64,000 bases of DNA from Psychrobacter sp. FDAARGOS_221 (GTDB taxonomy: Bacteria; Pseudomonadota; Gammaproteobacteria; Pseudomonadales; Moraxellaceae). Position numbers and translations under genes: made by a program. Shown here piece after piece: positions 37,101 to 46,332 of the stretch; the stretch's first letter is position 1, and every line of letters begins with the position of its first letter. Location of the stretch: contig NZ_NWFK02000001.1 in assembly GCF_002313155.2 (NCBI RefSeq), positions 2,728,001 to 2,792,000 on the forward strand. The letters are read 5' to 3'. Under the pieces are notes generated by a model. It was not told the DNA's origin and did no database searches. It saw only the letters and a program-made list of their open reading frames with translations.

Positions 37101-40100
37101 CGGGTGTTGACACCATTACTGTGGGCGGTCAAGAGATTCAAGACGCCACGGCAGATAACCCTGTCACCATCACTCGTGATGCCGGTACGCTGGTTATCAC
37201 AGGCTATGATGCGACAACCGGTGAGGTGAGCTACACCTATGATCCTGAAGTACAAGATCACACAGGCTCTGAGCCGAATGTGGACAGCTATGCGGTTGTG
37301 GTCACTGATAAAAACGGCGTAAGCTCAAACGATAGCTTAGATATCGTTATCACTGACAGCTTGCCACAAGCCGCTGATGACGCGAATAGCGTTACAGAAG
37401 ATGCTGAGAACACCGTATCTGGTAACGTGACTGACAACGATAACTTTGGTCTTGACGGCGAAGGTACACCTGCGGTGACGCCGATTGCTGATCAAGCGCT
37501 TAAGTATGGCTCAATCACCATCAATAAAGATGGCACGTACACCTACACGCTAGATAATGACAATAGCGAGGTAAATGCGCTTAATGATGATGAGACGTTA
37601 ACTGACACGGTTGAATACACCATTACTGATGGTGATGGCGACACGACGACCGCGACCCTGACTATTACCATTAATGGTCACACTGATGGTGAGCCTGACA
37701 TTAAGATCCCAGTTGATCCTGAAGTACCAGGAACACCTGAGAATGAAGGTGCGCCTGAAGGCTTTGGTGATAAGATCGTATATGAAGGTGACGATGCGGT
37801 ACCTGGCACCTTTACCGTCACAGCAGAAGCGGGTGTTGACACCATTACTGTGGGCGGTCAAGAGATTCAAGACGCCACGGCAGATAACCCTGTCACCATC
37901 ACTCGTGATGCCGGTACGCTGGTTATCACAGGCTATGATGCGACAACCGGTGAGGTGAGCTACACCTATGATCCTGAAGTACAAGATCACACAGGCTCTG
38001 AGCCGAATGTGGACAGCTATGCGGTTGTGGTCACTGATAAAAACGGCGTAAGCTCAAACGATAGCTTAGATATCGTTATCACTGACAGCTTGCCACAAGC
38101 CGCTGATGACGCGAATAGCGTTACAGAAGATGCTGAGAACACCGTATCTGGTAACGTGACTGACAACGATAACTTTGGTCTTGACGGCGAAGGTACACCT
38201 GCGGTGACGCCGATTGCTGATCAAGCGCTTAAGTATGGCTCAATCACCATCAATAAAGATGGCACGTACACCTACACGCTAGATAATGACAATAGCGAGG
38301 TAAATGCGCTTAATGATGATGAGACGTTAACTGACACGGTTGAATACACCATTACTGATGGTGATGGCGACACGACGACCGCGACCCTGACTATTACCAT
38401 TAATGGTCACACTGATGGTGAGCCTGACATTAAGATCCCAGTTGATCCTGAAGTACCAGGAACACCTGAGAATGAAGGTGCGCCTGAAGGCTTTGGTGAT
38501 AAGATCGTATATGAAGGTGACGATGCGGTACCTGGCACCTTTACCGTCACAGCAGAAGCGGGTGTTGACACCATTACTGTGGGCGGTCAAGAGATTCAAG
38601 ACGCCACGGCAGATAACCCTGTCACCATCACTCGTGATGCCGGTACGCTGGTTATCACAGGCTATGATGCGACAACCGGTGAGGTGAGCTACACCTATGA
38701 TCCTGAAGTACAAGATCACACAGGCTCTGAGCCGAATGTGGACAGCTATGCGGTTGTGGTCACTGATAAAAACGGCGTAAGCTCAAACGATAGCTTAGAT
38801 ATCGTTATCACTGACAGCTTGCCACAAGCCGCTGATGACGCGAATAGCGTTACAGAAGATGCTGAGAACACCGTATCTGGTAACGTGACTGACAACGATA
38901 ACTTTGGTCTTGACGGCGAAGGTACACCTGCGGTGACGCCGATTGCTGATCAAGCGCTTAAGTATGGCTCAATCACCATCAATAAAGATGGCACGTACAC
39001 CTACACGCTAGATAATGACAATAGCGAGGTAAATGCGCTTAATGATGATGAGACGTTAACTGACACGGTTGAATACACCATTACTGATGGTGATGGCGAC
39101 ACGACGACCGCGACCCTGACTATTACCATTAATGGTCACACTGATGGTGAGCCTGACATTAAGATCCCAGTTGATCCTGAAGTACCAGGAACACCTGAGA
39201 ATGAAGGTGCGCCTGAAGGCTTTGGTGATAAGATCGTATATGAAGGTGACGATGCGGTACCTGGCACCTTTACCGTCACAGCAGAAGCGGGTGTTGACAC
39301 CATTACTGTGGGCGGTCAAGAGATTCAAGACGCCACGGCAGATAACCCTGTCACCATCACTCGTGATGCCGGTACGCTGGTTATCACAGGCTATGATGCG
39401 ACAACCGGTGAGGTGAGCTACACCTATGATCCTGAAGTACAAGATCACACAGGCTCTGAGCCGAATGTGGACAGCTATGCGGTTGTGGTCACTGATAAAA
39501 ACGGCGTAAGCTCAAACGATAGCTTAGATATCGTTATCACTGACAGCTTGCCACAAGCCGCTGATGACGCGAATAGCGTTACAGAAGATGCTGAGAACAC
39601 CGTATCTGGTAACGTGACTGACAACGATAACTTTGGTCTTGACGGCGAAGGTACACCTGCGGTGACGCCGATTGCTGATCAAGCGCTTAAGTATGGCTCA
39701 ATCACCATCAATAAAGATGGCACGTACACCTACACGCTAGATAATGACAATAGCGAGGTAAATGCGCTTAATGATGATGAGACGTTAACTGACACGGTTG
39801 AATACACCATTACTGATGGTGATGGCGACACGACGACCGCGACCCTGACTATTACCATTAATGGTCATGATGATCCTACAGAGATTAAGCTTGGTCCAAC
39901 GCCTCATGTCTCAGAGGAAAGGCTGCCTAACGGAAATCCTGATAATTCACCCAAAGGTATTGATACTACAAATGAGTTGAAATCAGCCAGTACTATTAAT
40001 ATCAAAGATGTTGATACGGACTTATCTGAGGCAACCGTTGTATTTATAACACCACCAGAAAAAGGTGATATTACCTCTAAGGGGCTAGATGTTGAATGGG

Positions 40101-42286
40101 TAAAAGATCCGAACAAGCCAAATGATTGGATAGGACAAAAGACAGATACAGAAGGTAATACTAAAGAGGTTATTCGTTTATCTGTAGCAGAAAAAGGAGT
40201 CAAGCAAGACGATGATAGTTATAACTTTGACTATACGGTAACACTATCAGATCAAGTAGATCATCCGAATCCTCAAATTGAAGATAACTTGGATATTCAC
40301 TTTGATATTGAGGTTAGAAACGGTGAGACTGTGTTAGCGACTATAACTGATAAAGCTGTAGCAGTTGTTGAAGATGACTCACCCGTAGCTTATCCGGTTA
40401 TCTACAATATTGATGTACCTATTGACACGATTCAAATTAAAGGGTTGGAGACTGGTTTTGTAGAAACTGAGTTTACAAACCCAGCAAGTAACTTTAACGT
40501 AGCAACCCAGCTGAAGGATATTAATGGGTCGCGTCCAGGAACAGGACAAACTGCAGTAGAAGCTAAGTCTTATGCAAGACTTAATAGTTATGGACAGGTT
40601 ATTGAACGTAATATTGAGCGTGCTCAGCAAGATACTGACGATATGGATGAGGGTGTCTATTGGGGAGGTCCTTATTACAACGCAGGTAACTATCTACAGC
40701 CTGCAGGTTATGAAACTCACGAGAATGAAGTTTATACCAAATCAGGTGTGCAGTTAACTGAAGGTGTAGACTCCTTTAAACTAGGCACCTTTACGCATGA
40801 AAACTATACGGTAGCTTTATCTGATGGTGTATTAAAAGATACTACCTTGCGAGTCCAATTTGACTTTACGGTTAATGGGGAGGCATCTAATATTGTTGAA
40901 AACTTTAAGATGTATCATATAGAAACACCGAATACTCGTTATGATGTTAGTCAGAGAAAGATTATTGATATGAAGGATATTTATAATCCTGGATACTCTA
41001 GTACTACAGCAGATGATTTCGTTGTTATCGATACAGCAACAGACCCAGTAGTTATTGGAGGTAAAGAGTATCGCTTAAAGCTTGAAGGATTTACTCCTGT
41101 CGAAGGTAGTGGACTTGGAGAAGGTACAGAGGCTGGGCTGCTACATGACAGCGTGCAAAACTATGAGTATCTGTTAGGCTTGAAAATCTACTACACACAG
41201 TTGATTAACTACTATTCTCAAGTATTAAATACGGGTGGCTATGCTCAAGATCAGTATAACGATGCCAATTTCCAAAAAACTTTATTTACGAATGCTAGAG
41301 ATGCTATAGACAGAGCGCTTAATAGTGTTACTCGTGAGCAAGTTGAAAATGGCGACTTCCTGATAGTAAATAGTCCAGAGAGAGGAACCAACACCTTTGA
41401 TATCGAAGCATCATTTACCCCCTTGATTCCAACACCTGAACTCAAGGACAACTTGGTAATCAGTGAAAAGATATTATTAGGTGGTGATATTATTGACTTT
41501 AATGATCCGGAGCAAAAAGCGGTAGTATGGTCAACTACGGATGAAGATGTTATAGACATTACGAATCCTAAGGTAGGTGTGACTGAGTTTGCTTCTAAAT
41601 ATGGAGTATTCACAGCATCTAAAGATGGTAGTTACTTCTTTACTGCTGCTAAGGATATACGCCAGCAAGTTGATCTGAACGAAGATGATGTGTTGACTTT
41701 CAACTATACATACTCTGATTATGATGGTGATACAGTTGAGTCAACGGTTGTCTTAAACTTTAACGACTATGCACGTCCTAAACCTCTCCAACCTAAATTC
41801 ACTGAGGGTACAGAGGACTATGACTATATAGTTGGCACCGAGTTTGCAGACACTTTAAAAGGTGGTGACGGTAATGACACGCTCGTAGGTCTAGCCGGCG
41901 CTGACACCTTATTGGGTGAGGGAGGTGATGATCGCATATATTACAACCCAGAAGCCAAGATTATAGATGGCGGTGAAGGTAAAGATACGCTTATTATGGA
42001 TGAGTCAAAAGTATCCTATGATAAGTTTGATTTTTCAAATGTTCATAATATTGAAGTCATAGATACCAAAGATGGTGTTCAGCAGAATATCAGCCTTTCA
42101 GTATCAGATGTTACTAATATGACAGATGAAAATAATACTTTGTTTGTCAAAGGTGATAGTAATGATAGCTACAAGCTAACAGGCTTCACTGAATCATCAA
42201 GTGACCAAACTGGTTATTCGATGTATACAGGTGATAATGGAGTGACCTTATATATCGATACTGAGATAACGAACATTATTTTGTAA
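34169..42286 (+). CDS. C-terminal part of giant BapA/RTX-like type I secreted adhesin
   Basis: The native frame resumes at 34130; the first ATG inside it is at 34169, giving 2705 residues. Order: end of a CshA-like unit and one full unit (to about 34650), two 263-residue units and five identical 243-residue units rich in Asp/Thr with VCBS-type ends (GTYTYTLDN..DTVEYTITDGDGDTTTATLTITING), then a unique 700-residue region, a short RTX stretch (GGDGNDTLVGLAGADTLLGEGGDDRI, residues about 2570-2595) and a C-terminal T1SS-type signal region. The acidic composition fits Ca2+-dependent folding outside the cell. No type I exporter genes lie in the window. Removing the IS plus one GATC joins this to the fragment at 32185 as one frame of 2,939 residues. 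Whether this part is translated alone is unknown. Confidence 0.9.
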   Translation: MPGEGTWTVNPKTGEVTFTPEKGFSKDPTPIDYTVKDKAGNTSNPATITVDYPQNPPVAEDDTKEGNVGDSVVINVLGNDKDPDGDLDPASVQLIDPETGKPTDQPVKVPGEGTWTVNPKTGEVTFTPEKGFSKDPTPIDYTVKDKAGNTSNPATITVDYQSNPQIIIPPNEPTDPAPVDPTDPDTPINEGNPATPENPNGAGDKTVYEGDGPVEGSFTIDKDPASTITNIKVGGTDIPVDKDGNITETSIDTGKGTLVITGYNPETGEVTYTYDPEVQDHTTDAPVMDNIEIVVTDSNDKTGTDSLDIAITDSAPVAKDDSNSVDEDATDNTATGNVIDNDVFGADGQGTPAVTPIADQALEYGTITINEDGTYTYTLDNTNDAVNALNDDETLTDTVEYTITDGDGDTTTAKLTITINGRTDEAPQVVIPPNEPTDPAPVDPTDPDTPVNEGNPATPENPNGAGDKTVYEGDGPVEGSFTINKDPAATITNIKVGGTDIPVDKDGNITETTIDTGKGTLVITGYNPETGEVSYTYDPEVQDHTTDAPVMDNIEIVVTDSNDKTGTDSLDIAITDSAPVAKDDSNSVDEDAEDNTVTGNVIDNDVFGADGQGIPAVTPIANQALKYGSITINEDGTYTYTLDNDNSEVNALNDDETLTDTVEYTITDGDGDTTTATLTITINGHTDGEPDIKIPVDPEVPGTPENEGAPEGFGDKIVYEGDDAVPGTFTVTAEAGVDTITVGGQEIQDATADNPVTITRDAGTLVITGYDATTGEVSYTYDPEVQDHTGSEPNVDSYAVVVTDKNGVSSNDSLDIVITDSLPQAADDANSVTEDAENTVSGNVTDNDNFGLDGEGTPAVTPIADQALKYGSITINKDGTYTYTLDNDNSEVNALNDDETLTDTVEYTITDGDGDTTTATLTITINGHTDGEPDIKIPVDPEVPGTPENEGAPEGFGDKIVYEGDDAVPGTFTVTAEAGVDTITVGGQEIQDATADNPVTITRDAGTLVITGYDATTGEVSYTYDPEVQDHTGSEPNVDSYAVVVTDKNGVSSNDSLDIVITDSLPQAADDANSVTEDAENTVSGNVTDNDNFGLDGEGTPAVTPIADQALKYGSITINKDGTYTYTLDNDNSEVNALNDDETLTDTVEYTITDGDGDTTTATLTITINGHTDGEPDIKIPVDPEVPGTPENEGAPEGFGDKIVYEGDDAVPGTFTVTAEAGVDTITVGGQEIQDATADNPVTITRDAGTLVITGYDATTGEVSYTYDPEVQDHTGSEPNVDSYAVVVTDKNGVSSNDSLDIVITDSLPQAADDANSVTEDAENTVSGNVTDNDNFGLDGEGTPAVTPIADQALKYGSITINKDGTYTYTLDNDNSEVNALNDDETLTDTVEYTITDGDGDTTTATLTITINGHTDGEPDIKIPVDPEVPGTPENEGAPEGFGDKIVYEGDDAVPGTFTVTAEAGVDTITVGGQEIQDATADNPVTITRDAGTLVITGYDATTGEVSYTYDPEVQDHTGSEPNVDSYAVVVTDKNGVSSNDSLDIVITDSLPQAADDANSVTEDAENTVSGNVTDNDNFGLDGEGTPAVTPIADQALKYGSITINKDGTYTYTLDNDNSEVNALNDDETLTDTVEYTITDGDGDTTTATLTITINGHTDGEPDIKIPVDPEVPGTPENEGAPEGFGDKIVYEGDDAVPGTFTVTAEAGVDTITVGGQEIQDATADNPVTITRDAGTLVITGYDATTGEVSYTYDPEVQDHTGSEPNVDSYAVVVTDKNGVSSNDSLDIVITDSLPQAADDANSVTEDAENTVSGNVTDNDNFGLDGEGTPAVTPIADQALKYGSITINKDGTYTYTLDNDNSEVNALNDDETLTDTVEYTITDGDGDTTTATLTITINGHDDPTEIKLGPTPHVSEERLPNGNPDNSPKGIDTTNELKSASTINIKDVDTDLSEATVVFITPPEKGDITSKGLDVEWVKDPNKPNDWIGQKTDTEGNTKEVIRLSVAEKGVKQDDDSYNFDYTVTLSDQVDHPNPQIEDNLDIHFDIEVRNGETVLATITDKAVAVVEDDSPVAYPVIYNIDVPIDTIQIKGLETGFVETEFTNPASNFNVATQLKDINGSRPGTGQTAVEAKSYARLNSYGQVIERNIERAQQDTDDMDEGVYWGGPYYNAGNYLQPAGYETHENEVYTKSGVQLTEGVDSFKLGTFTHENYTVALSDGVLKDTTLRVQFDFTVNGEASNIVENFKMYHIETPNTRYDVSQRKIIDMKDIYNPGYSSTTADDFVVIDTATDPVVIGGKEYRLKLEGFTPVEGSGLGEGTEAGLLHDSVQNYEYLLGLKIYYTQLINYYSQVLNTGGYAQDQYNDANFQKTLFTNARDAIDRALNSVTREQVENGDFLIVNSPERGTNTFDIEASFTPLIPTPELKDNLVISEKILLGGDIIDFNDPEQKAVVWSTTDEDVIDITNPKVGVTEFASKYGVFTASKDGSYFFTAAKDIRQQVDLNEDDVLTFNYTYSDYDGDTVESTVVLNFNDYARPKPLQPKFTEGTEDYDYIVGTEFADTLKGGDGNDTLVGLAGADTLLGEGGDDRIYYNPEAKIIDGGEGKDTLIMDESKVSYDKFDFSNVHNIEVIDTKDGVQQNISLSVSDVTNMTDENNTLFVKGDSNDSYKLTGFTESSSDQTGYSMYTGDNGVTLYIDTEITNIIL
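34671..36220 (+). repeat. Two diverged 789-bp adhesin repeats
   Basis: Units begin at about 34671 and 35460 (ATTCCACCAAACGAGCCAAC...), period 789 bp at the 5' edge. They encode NEPTDPAPVDPTDPDTP linkers, a beta domain with TVYEGDGPVEGSFT and a VCBS-like domain. They differ from one another at scattered positions (for example DKDPASTITN versus NKDPAATITN) and more strongly from the following 729-bp units, so they are older copies. Confidence 0.85.
36221..39865 (+). repeat. Five identical 729-bp tandem repeats in the adhesin
   Basis: Units start at 36221, 36950, 37679, 38408 and 39137; each encodes 243 residues from HTDGEPDIKIPVDPEVPG to TATLTITING. Reading the copies side by side I found no base difference among them. 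The last ends at the switch to HDDPTEIKLG. Such identity points to very recent unequal recombination or gene conversion and also means that copy number could be mis-assembled. Confidence 0.93.
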
Positions 42287-42327
42287 TCTAAGTTCGATTG
42301 TTTCAATAGTTATAAGCTGAATTTAAG

Positions 42328-42360
42328 AAAGCCAGATACGTAATGTATCTGGCTTTTTTT
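42328..42360 (+). terminator. Terminator after the adhesin gene
   Basis: Arms AAAGCCAGATAC / GTATCTGGCTTT with a 5-nt loop, then a run of T, 40 bp past the adhesin stop. Confidence 0.93.
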
Positions 42361-43740
42361 ATTTTTTATAACTATGAATGGAAACTTAATAAGAAGCGCT
42401 AGCTATGCTCTAAACAGAACAATTTAAATGTGAAATATCTTATGAAATATATTTCAGGAGTCTTTAAATTTGAGCAAAATATTCACTGCAATTTAAATAT
42501 TATCCATTTTAAAAGAAGCTGATATAGGAATACCTGCCAAAGAACGATGCCATAAATAAGTTATTGCCAGCTCCATCTTCTATTATTAAGGCTGCTAAAA
42601 AAATTAGGTAACTGTTTTAGTGATATAAGCTTTATTGATAGCAGAGTTAAATTCAAACACGCTTGTAAATAGGTTTCTGATGTAAAAATTTTTAAATAAG
42701 AAAGCCATATATTTAAACAGGTGTATGCTGATTTAAACCTAAAGGTGCAAATGTAGGAAAATATTATAAAAAGCTATAGCGCTAACTGCATATTCTAATC
42801 AACATAACCATTCACTAATATATGATGTGACTAATCAATCTTATGAATAATCCATTAATATCAACGCATAATTACTAACCTCATTTAAACTATTAAATAA
42901 ATAGTATTTTAAATGAGATTAGTAAATTTACTGAAGAATAAATCAAGATATGCAATACCAAAAGACTCCACGATTCATTTGATGATATGACATCTGCTAA
43001 ATATAGACTGGGAGATTAATGGTTCTACAATTATGTTGTGTTAAGAACCAGGTGTTTATATTATTTGATCTGTTAGTTTTTAGTCCTGTCTATTTTATAA
43101 TTCCTTATGCTCATTTAATATGGATTATAAGTAGCTTTTCATATACATAAACAAAGTTTGAAAATGAAGACCTTCTGTTTCCAATATACACTCAATTAAA
43201 TGGACCTAAGCTTAGATTAATTAAAAAAAGTAAATAGTGGCTACTCGATTGCATTGGTAATTTGGTTAATCTATTGGTTTTAAACGAATAAATCTTAATT
43301 ATTTTTTGATTTTTGTGTAAATATACTAAAAATAAAGTACTTTTATAGTTAATTGTTTAGTGGGTTGTTACAGTTTCAATCAATTAACTATTCCCAATTT
43401 ATTAATGTTAGTGTAAGCTCTTTTGTATATAATATCTTTAGCTATTATAAAAGTATAAAAGCATTTTCATTATAAATAGTTTGCTTTATAAGTTGCTTTT
43501 TTGAGACGTTAGCTGAGTATATTTCAATATATAGCCGATACTATCTATGGAGAATTATCTTATCAGTTTTCTAGCTGTATCGGTTTGATGCTTATTTAAA
43601 ATCAATACATTTAATAAGTTAAATGGTAATGTTGTACCAAAAAATAGGCAACTGTTTAAGAGATTATTAAGTTTAATTAAAAAAGGAAGTATGTTGTTAT
43701 ATTGTATATACTTATATAGCCCTAGGCTTTGATTTAAGAG
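42361..43740. other. Very AT-rich noncoding region
   Basis: Nearly 1.4 kb with stop codons in all frames and no peptide resembling a known family. No terminator, IS end, tRNA or repeat array was recognised. It holds the AraC-type regulator promoter at its right end. It may be degraded DNA or a regulatory/sRNA-bearing stretch. Confidence 0.5.
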
Positions 43741-43750
43741 AGTGCTATAT

Positions 43751-44842
43751 ATGAAACAAGAAAACCCAATTAAACTCGAAAACCTAAGTGTCCATAAAGA
43801 AACAATTTTAGTATATAGAAAAGCTTTGGTAGACTACTTGTTTTCCATTAATAGAGCGCAAGATATACCAGAAGTTATAGCTGGGTTTGTCGACTTAGAT
43901 CAAATTCCTGGTAATAGAGTAGCAGTGACTGTGGTTATTGATAACTTGCATACGATCATGACTTATTTTCAAGATGAGTTTATAGGGTTAAAAGTTGTGA
44001 ACTTTATTGATATTAAAGCGTTGCGTTTATATCAAGGTCTAAGTAAATGTATTGCCCCTTTATCTCAAAATGTGAGCCAAGAAGTATTGTTCATCGTGTC
44101 TTGTCGTTTAATCATAGGCTATTTAACAATGTTGACGGATATGGTGGAAATCAATCTGATGACAGATGATAACAAGGTATGCTTGGAATTTCGGCCAGTT
44201 GCTGAACATATGATTAACAAAAACCATATGGATATGATTGTTTTTATTATTGTAAAAATCGTGCACGCTATTAGTGGTATTAAGCCTACACATTTAGACG
44301 TTCCTTACAGAGTGGCTACCCATGATTTACGGTTTTATAATACGTATGTTGGGGTTAAGGCGAAGTCATCTAAGCATAATGCTCGCTTGAATTACTATTT
44401 AGGGCAAAGTATTAAAACTTTATTTAAAAGCTCTACCTATGCTAGTTTTAGAAAAGTATCGAAAGGCAATTTGTTTATTAACCCTATTAATAATATGTTG
44501 AACGATGAGTTTTTACCTTTAAGTTATATAGAAAAATGCAGACGTGTACTTTTTACGACTATGGGTATTTTTGAGCCTACTAGAGATCAAGTATCGCAGG
44601 CATTAAATATGAGTATTAGTAGTTTACAACGTCGGTTAAGCGATGAAAACACCACCTTCAATGATGTGCTATTAGACTTAAGAAAAGAGTTGGCATATAA
44701 GTACTTGATTCAACATAGAATGCCGTCATCTTATGTTGCATATTTATTAGGCTATAAATCCAGCAGTCAATTTTTTACAGCCTTTAAGCGTTGGTTTGGA
44801 GTGACACCTAAAGCGTATCAGCAGCTACACCTAACCGAATGA
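43751..44842 (+). CDS. AraC-family transcriptional regulator
   Basis: 363 residues from the ATG at 43751 (AAGAGAG about 9 bp upstream; a start three codons earlier is possible). The C-terminal ~100 residues hold the double helix-turn-helix: VSQALNMSISSLQRRLSDENTTFNDVLLDLRKELAYKYL and SSYVAYLLGYKSSSQFFTAFKRWFGVTPKAYQQ. The N-terminal ~230 residues resemble the arabinose-binding-like domain of OruR/ArgR-type AraC regulators of amino-acid use (inference). It points toward the diaminopimelate dehydrogenase gene across a shared terminator. Target unknown; the nearby amino-acid genes are candidates. Confidence 0.88.
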   Translation: MKQENPIKLENLSVHKETILVYRKALVDYLFSINRAQDIPEVIAGFVDLDQIPGNRVAVTVVIDNLHTIMTYFQDEFIGLKVVNFIDIKALRLYQGLSKCIAPLSQNVSQEVLFIVSCRLIIGYLTMLTDMVEINLMTDDNKVCLEFRPVAEHMINKNHMDMIVFIIVKIVHAISGIKPTHLDVPYRVATHDLRFYNTYVGVKAKSSKHNARLNYYLGQSIKTLFKSSTYASFRKVSKGNLFINPINNMLNDEFLPLSYIEKCRRVLFTTMGIFEPTRDQVSQALNMSISSLQRRLSDENTTFNDVLLDLRKELAYKYLIQHRMPSSYVAYLLGYKSSSQFFTAFKRWFGVTPKAYQQLHLTE

Positions 44843-44956
44843 TATATCATTCGTATTATCAAGTAACCTAGCGCTTATCTGATAACTCAATAGGGTTGAG
44901 AGTAACTCCAGTCATGACTAAAAGGCTTAGGCCCTATAGAGCAAAGAAACCCAATA

Positions 44957-44990
44957 AATAAGCCTTAATCAAAAGATTGAGGCTTATTTT
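44957..44990. terminator. Bidirectional terminator between AraC and ddh genes
   Basis: Arms AATAAGCCTTAATC / GATTGAGGCTTATT around AAAA, T-run to the right and A-rich left flank; serves the converging genes. Confidence 0.9.
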
Positions 44991-45031
44991 TATAGAAGCG
45001 TTTATGCTTAATGAAAAAGATTCGCTAACCT

Positions 45032-46027
45032 CTACAGCAACTCTTTACGCAGCTGTGCAGGGGACTTCGGTGACAATAAACCAGGGGCAACGTCAAACAC
45101 TGTTTTTGCACCGCTGTCACCAGCAGCATTCATCTTATAAGCTGCGCGCGCATAAGCGACTAGTACACTGGCGGTAAACTCAGGGTTGCTGCCAAGCTTT
45201 AATGAAAACTCCATCGCTTGTTCATGCTTATTGTTATAGACACCGCTGTTGCCACTCCGCATCACAAAGCCGCCATGAGGCATGCTGCGATGGTCACGCT
45301 CAAAGGTTGCTTGATCGATAAAGTGAACGGTAGTGTCATAGTCAGCGAAGTAGTCTGGCATAGTGACAATGGCGTTACGAACCGTCTCTGCATCCGCACC
45401 TTCTTCTAGTATCACATAGCATTCACGGGTGTGCTTTTCACGTGTGGTTAGGGTCGGACGCTCGCCGCTACGTACGCGCTCGATAGCCGACTCAGAAGGC
45501 AGCGTGTATTGGACACCTGACTTAACACCATCGACACGGCGCACCGCATCTGAGTGACCCTGGCTTAAGCCTTTACCCCAGAAGCTGTAAGTCTCACCAA
45601 CCGGAAAAATGGCTTCACCGTATAAGCGATTGATTGAAAATAAACCTGGATCCCAGCCAACCGATAATAGGGCAATTTTGCCGCCTTTTTTAGCAGGCGT
45701 ATCGAGTGATTCATAGTACTCAGGAATCTTAGCGTGGGTATCAAAGCTATCGACAATATTAAACGATTCAGCCAATTGTGGGCCTTGCTCAGGTAGATCA
45801 GACTTCGAGCCACCACATAAGATCAGCACATCGATTTCATCTTTATGTTGCTCGATATCATCCATGGCATAGACAGGAACGTTGTCATCAATCAAGGTGA
45901 CCGAAGCGGGATCACGGCGACTAAAGACGCCGACCAGCTGCATGTCTTCACATTTTTCGATCGCCGCTTGCGCGCCTCGACCTAGATTGCCATAACCGGC
46001 AATCGCCACTTTAATTACTGATGTCAT
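45032..46027 (-). CDS. ddh: meso-Diaminopimelate D-dehydrogenase
   Basis: NADP-dependent enzyme that interconverts tetrahydrodipicolinate and meso-diaminopimelate by acting on the D-centre. The 331 residues align by eye along their whole length with Corynebacterium Ddh: Rossmann motif VAIAGYGNLGRGAQAAI, SVGWDPGLFSINRLYGEAI, SFWGKGLSQGHSDAVRRVDGV, VQYTLPSE, TMPDYFADY and MPHGGFVMRSG. Such a single-step enzyme is uncommon in gammaproteobacteria, which mainly use the succinylase route. It is divergent from an oxygenase gene and 4 kb from lysine/pipecolate catabolic genes, so a catabolic D-amino-acid role is possible (inference). Confidence 0.95.
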   Translation of the reverse strand: MTSVIKVAIAGYGNLGRGAQAAIEKCEDMQLVGVFSRRDPASVTLIDDNVPVYAMDDIEQHKDEIDVLILCGGSKSDLPEQGPQLAESFNIVDSFDTHAKIPEYYESLDTPAKKGGKIALLSVGWDPGLFSINRLYGEAIFPVGETYSFWGKGLSQGHSDAVRRVDGVKSGVQYTLPSESAIERVRSGERPTLTTREKHTRECYVILEEGADAETVRNAIVTMPDYFADYDTTVHFIDQATFERDHRSMPHGGFVMRSGNSGVYNNKHEQAMEFSLKLGSNPEFTASVLVAYARAAYKMNAAGDSGAKTVFDVAPGLLSPKSPAQLRKELL

Positions 46028-46332
46028 GATAAATAAGCCTTATATCAATGTGTGTTTAACAGATGTAGTGTTAGCAAAAGGTAGAAAATACCAAATGTAT
46101 TAACATGATTTCGATTATAACAAACAGCGATAGTATTGAGCCAGATTGGCAAGCAATAAGTCTGAAACACACCAGGTATTTTGGTCTTATATGTTTTTAT
46201 TAATAAGCTTTTGAAATATAAAACTTGTTTAATAATTCACCCTATAGGTACAATGGGTTTAGGTGTCCCCCCTTTTGTTGACTGTATTAATTACAGTTTT
46301 GTTTATAGTTGTACTCACTGTGGAGATAACGT
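46028..46332. promoter_or_regulatory. Divergent promoter region ddh / TauD-like gene
   Basis: About 305 bp between divergent genes, with a run CCCCCC at 46266-46273 and AT-rich flanks. It must contain both promoters; a precise -35/-10 pair could not be fixed by eye. Confidence 0.45.

Noticed and set aside
36140..39448. Five identical 130-codon minus-strand frames and five 94-codon plus-strand frames inside the repeats
   Set aside because: They are out-of-frame shadows copied with each repeat; no ribosome sites and the true frame runs through all of them.
36221..39865. Regular repeats could suggest a CRISPR array
   Set aside because: The repeat unit is 729 bp, has no unique spacers and is one continuous coding frame; it is protein-domain duplication.
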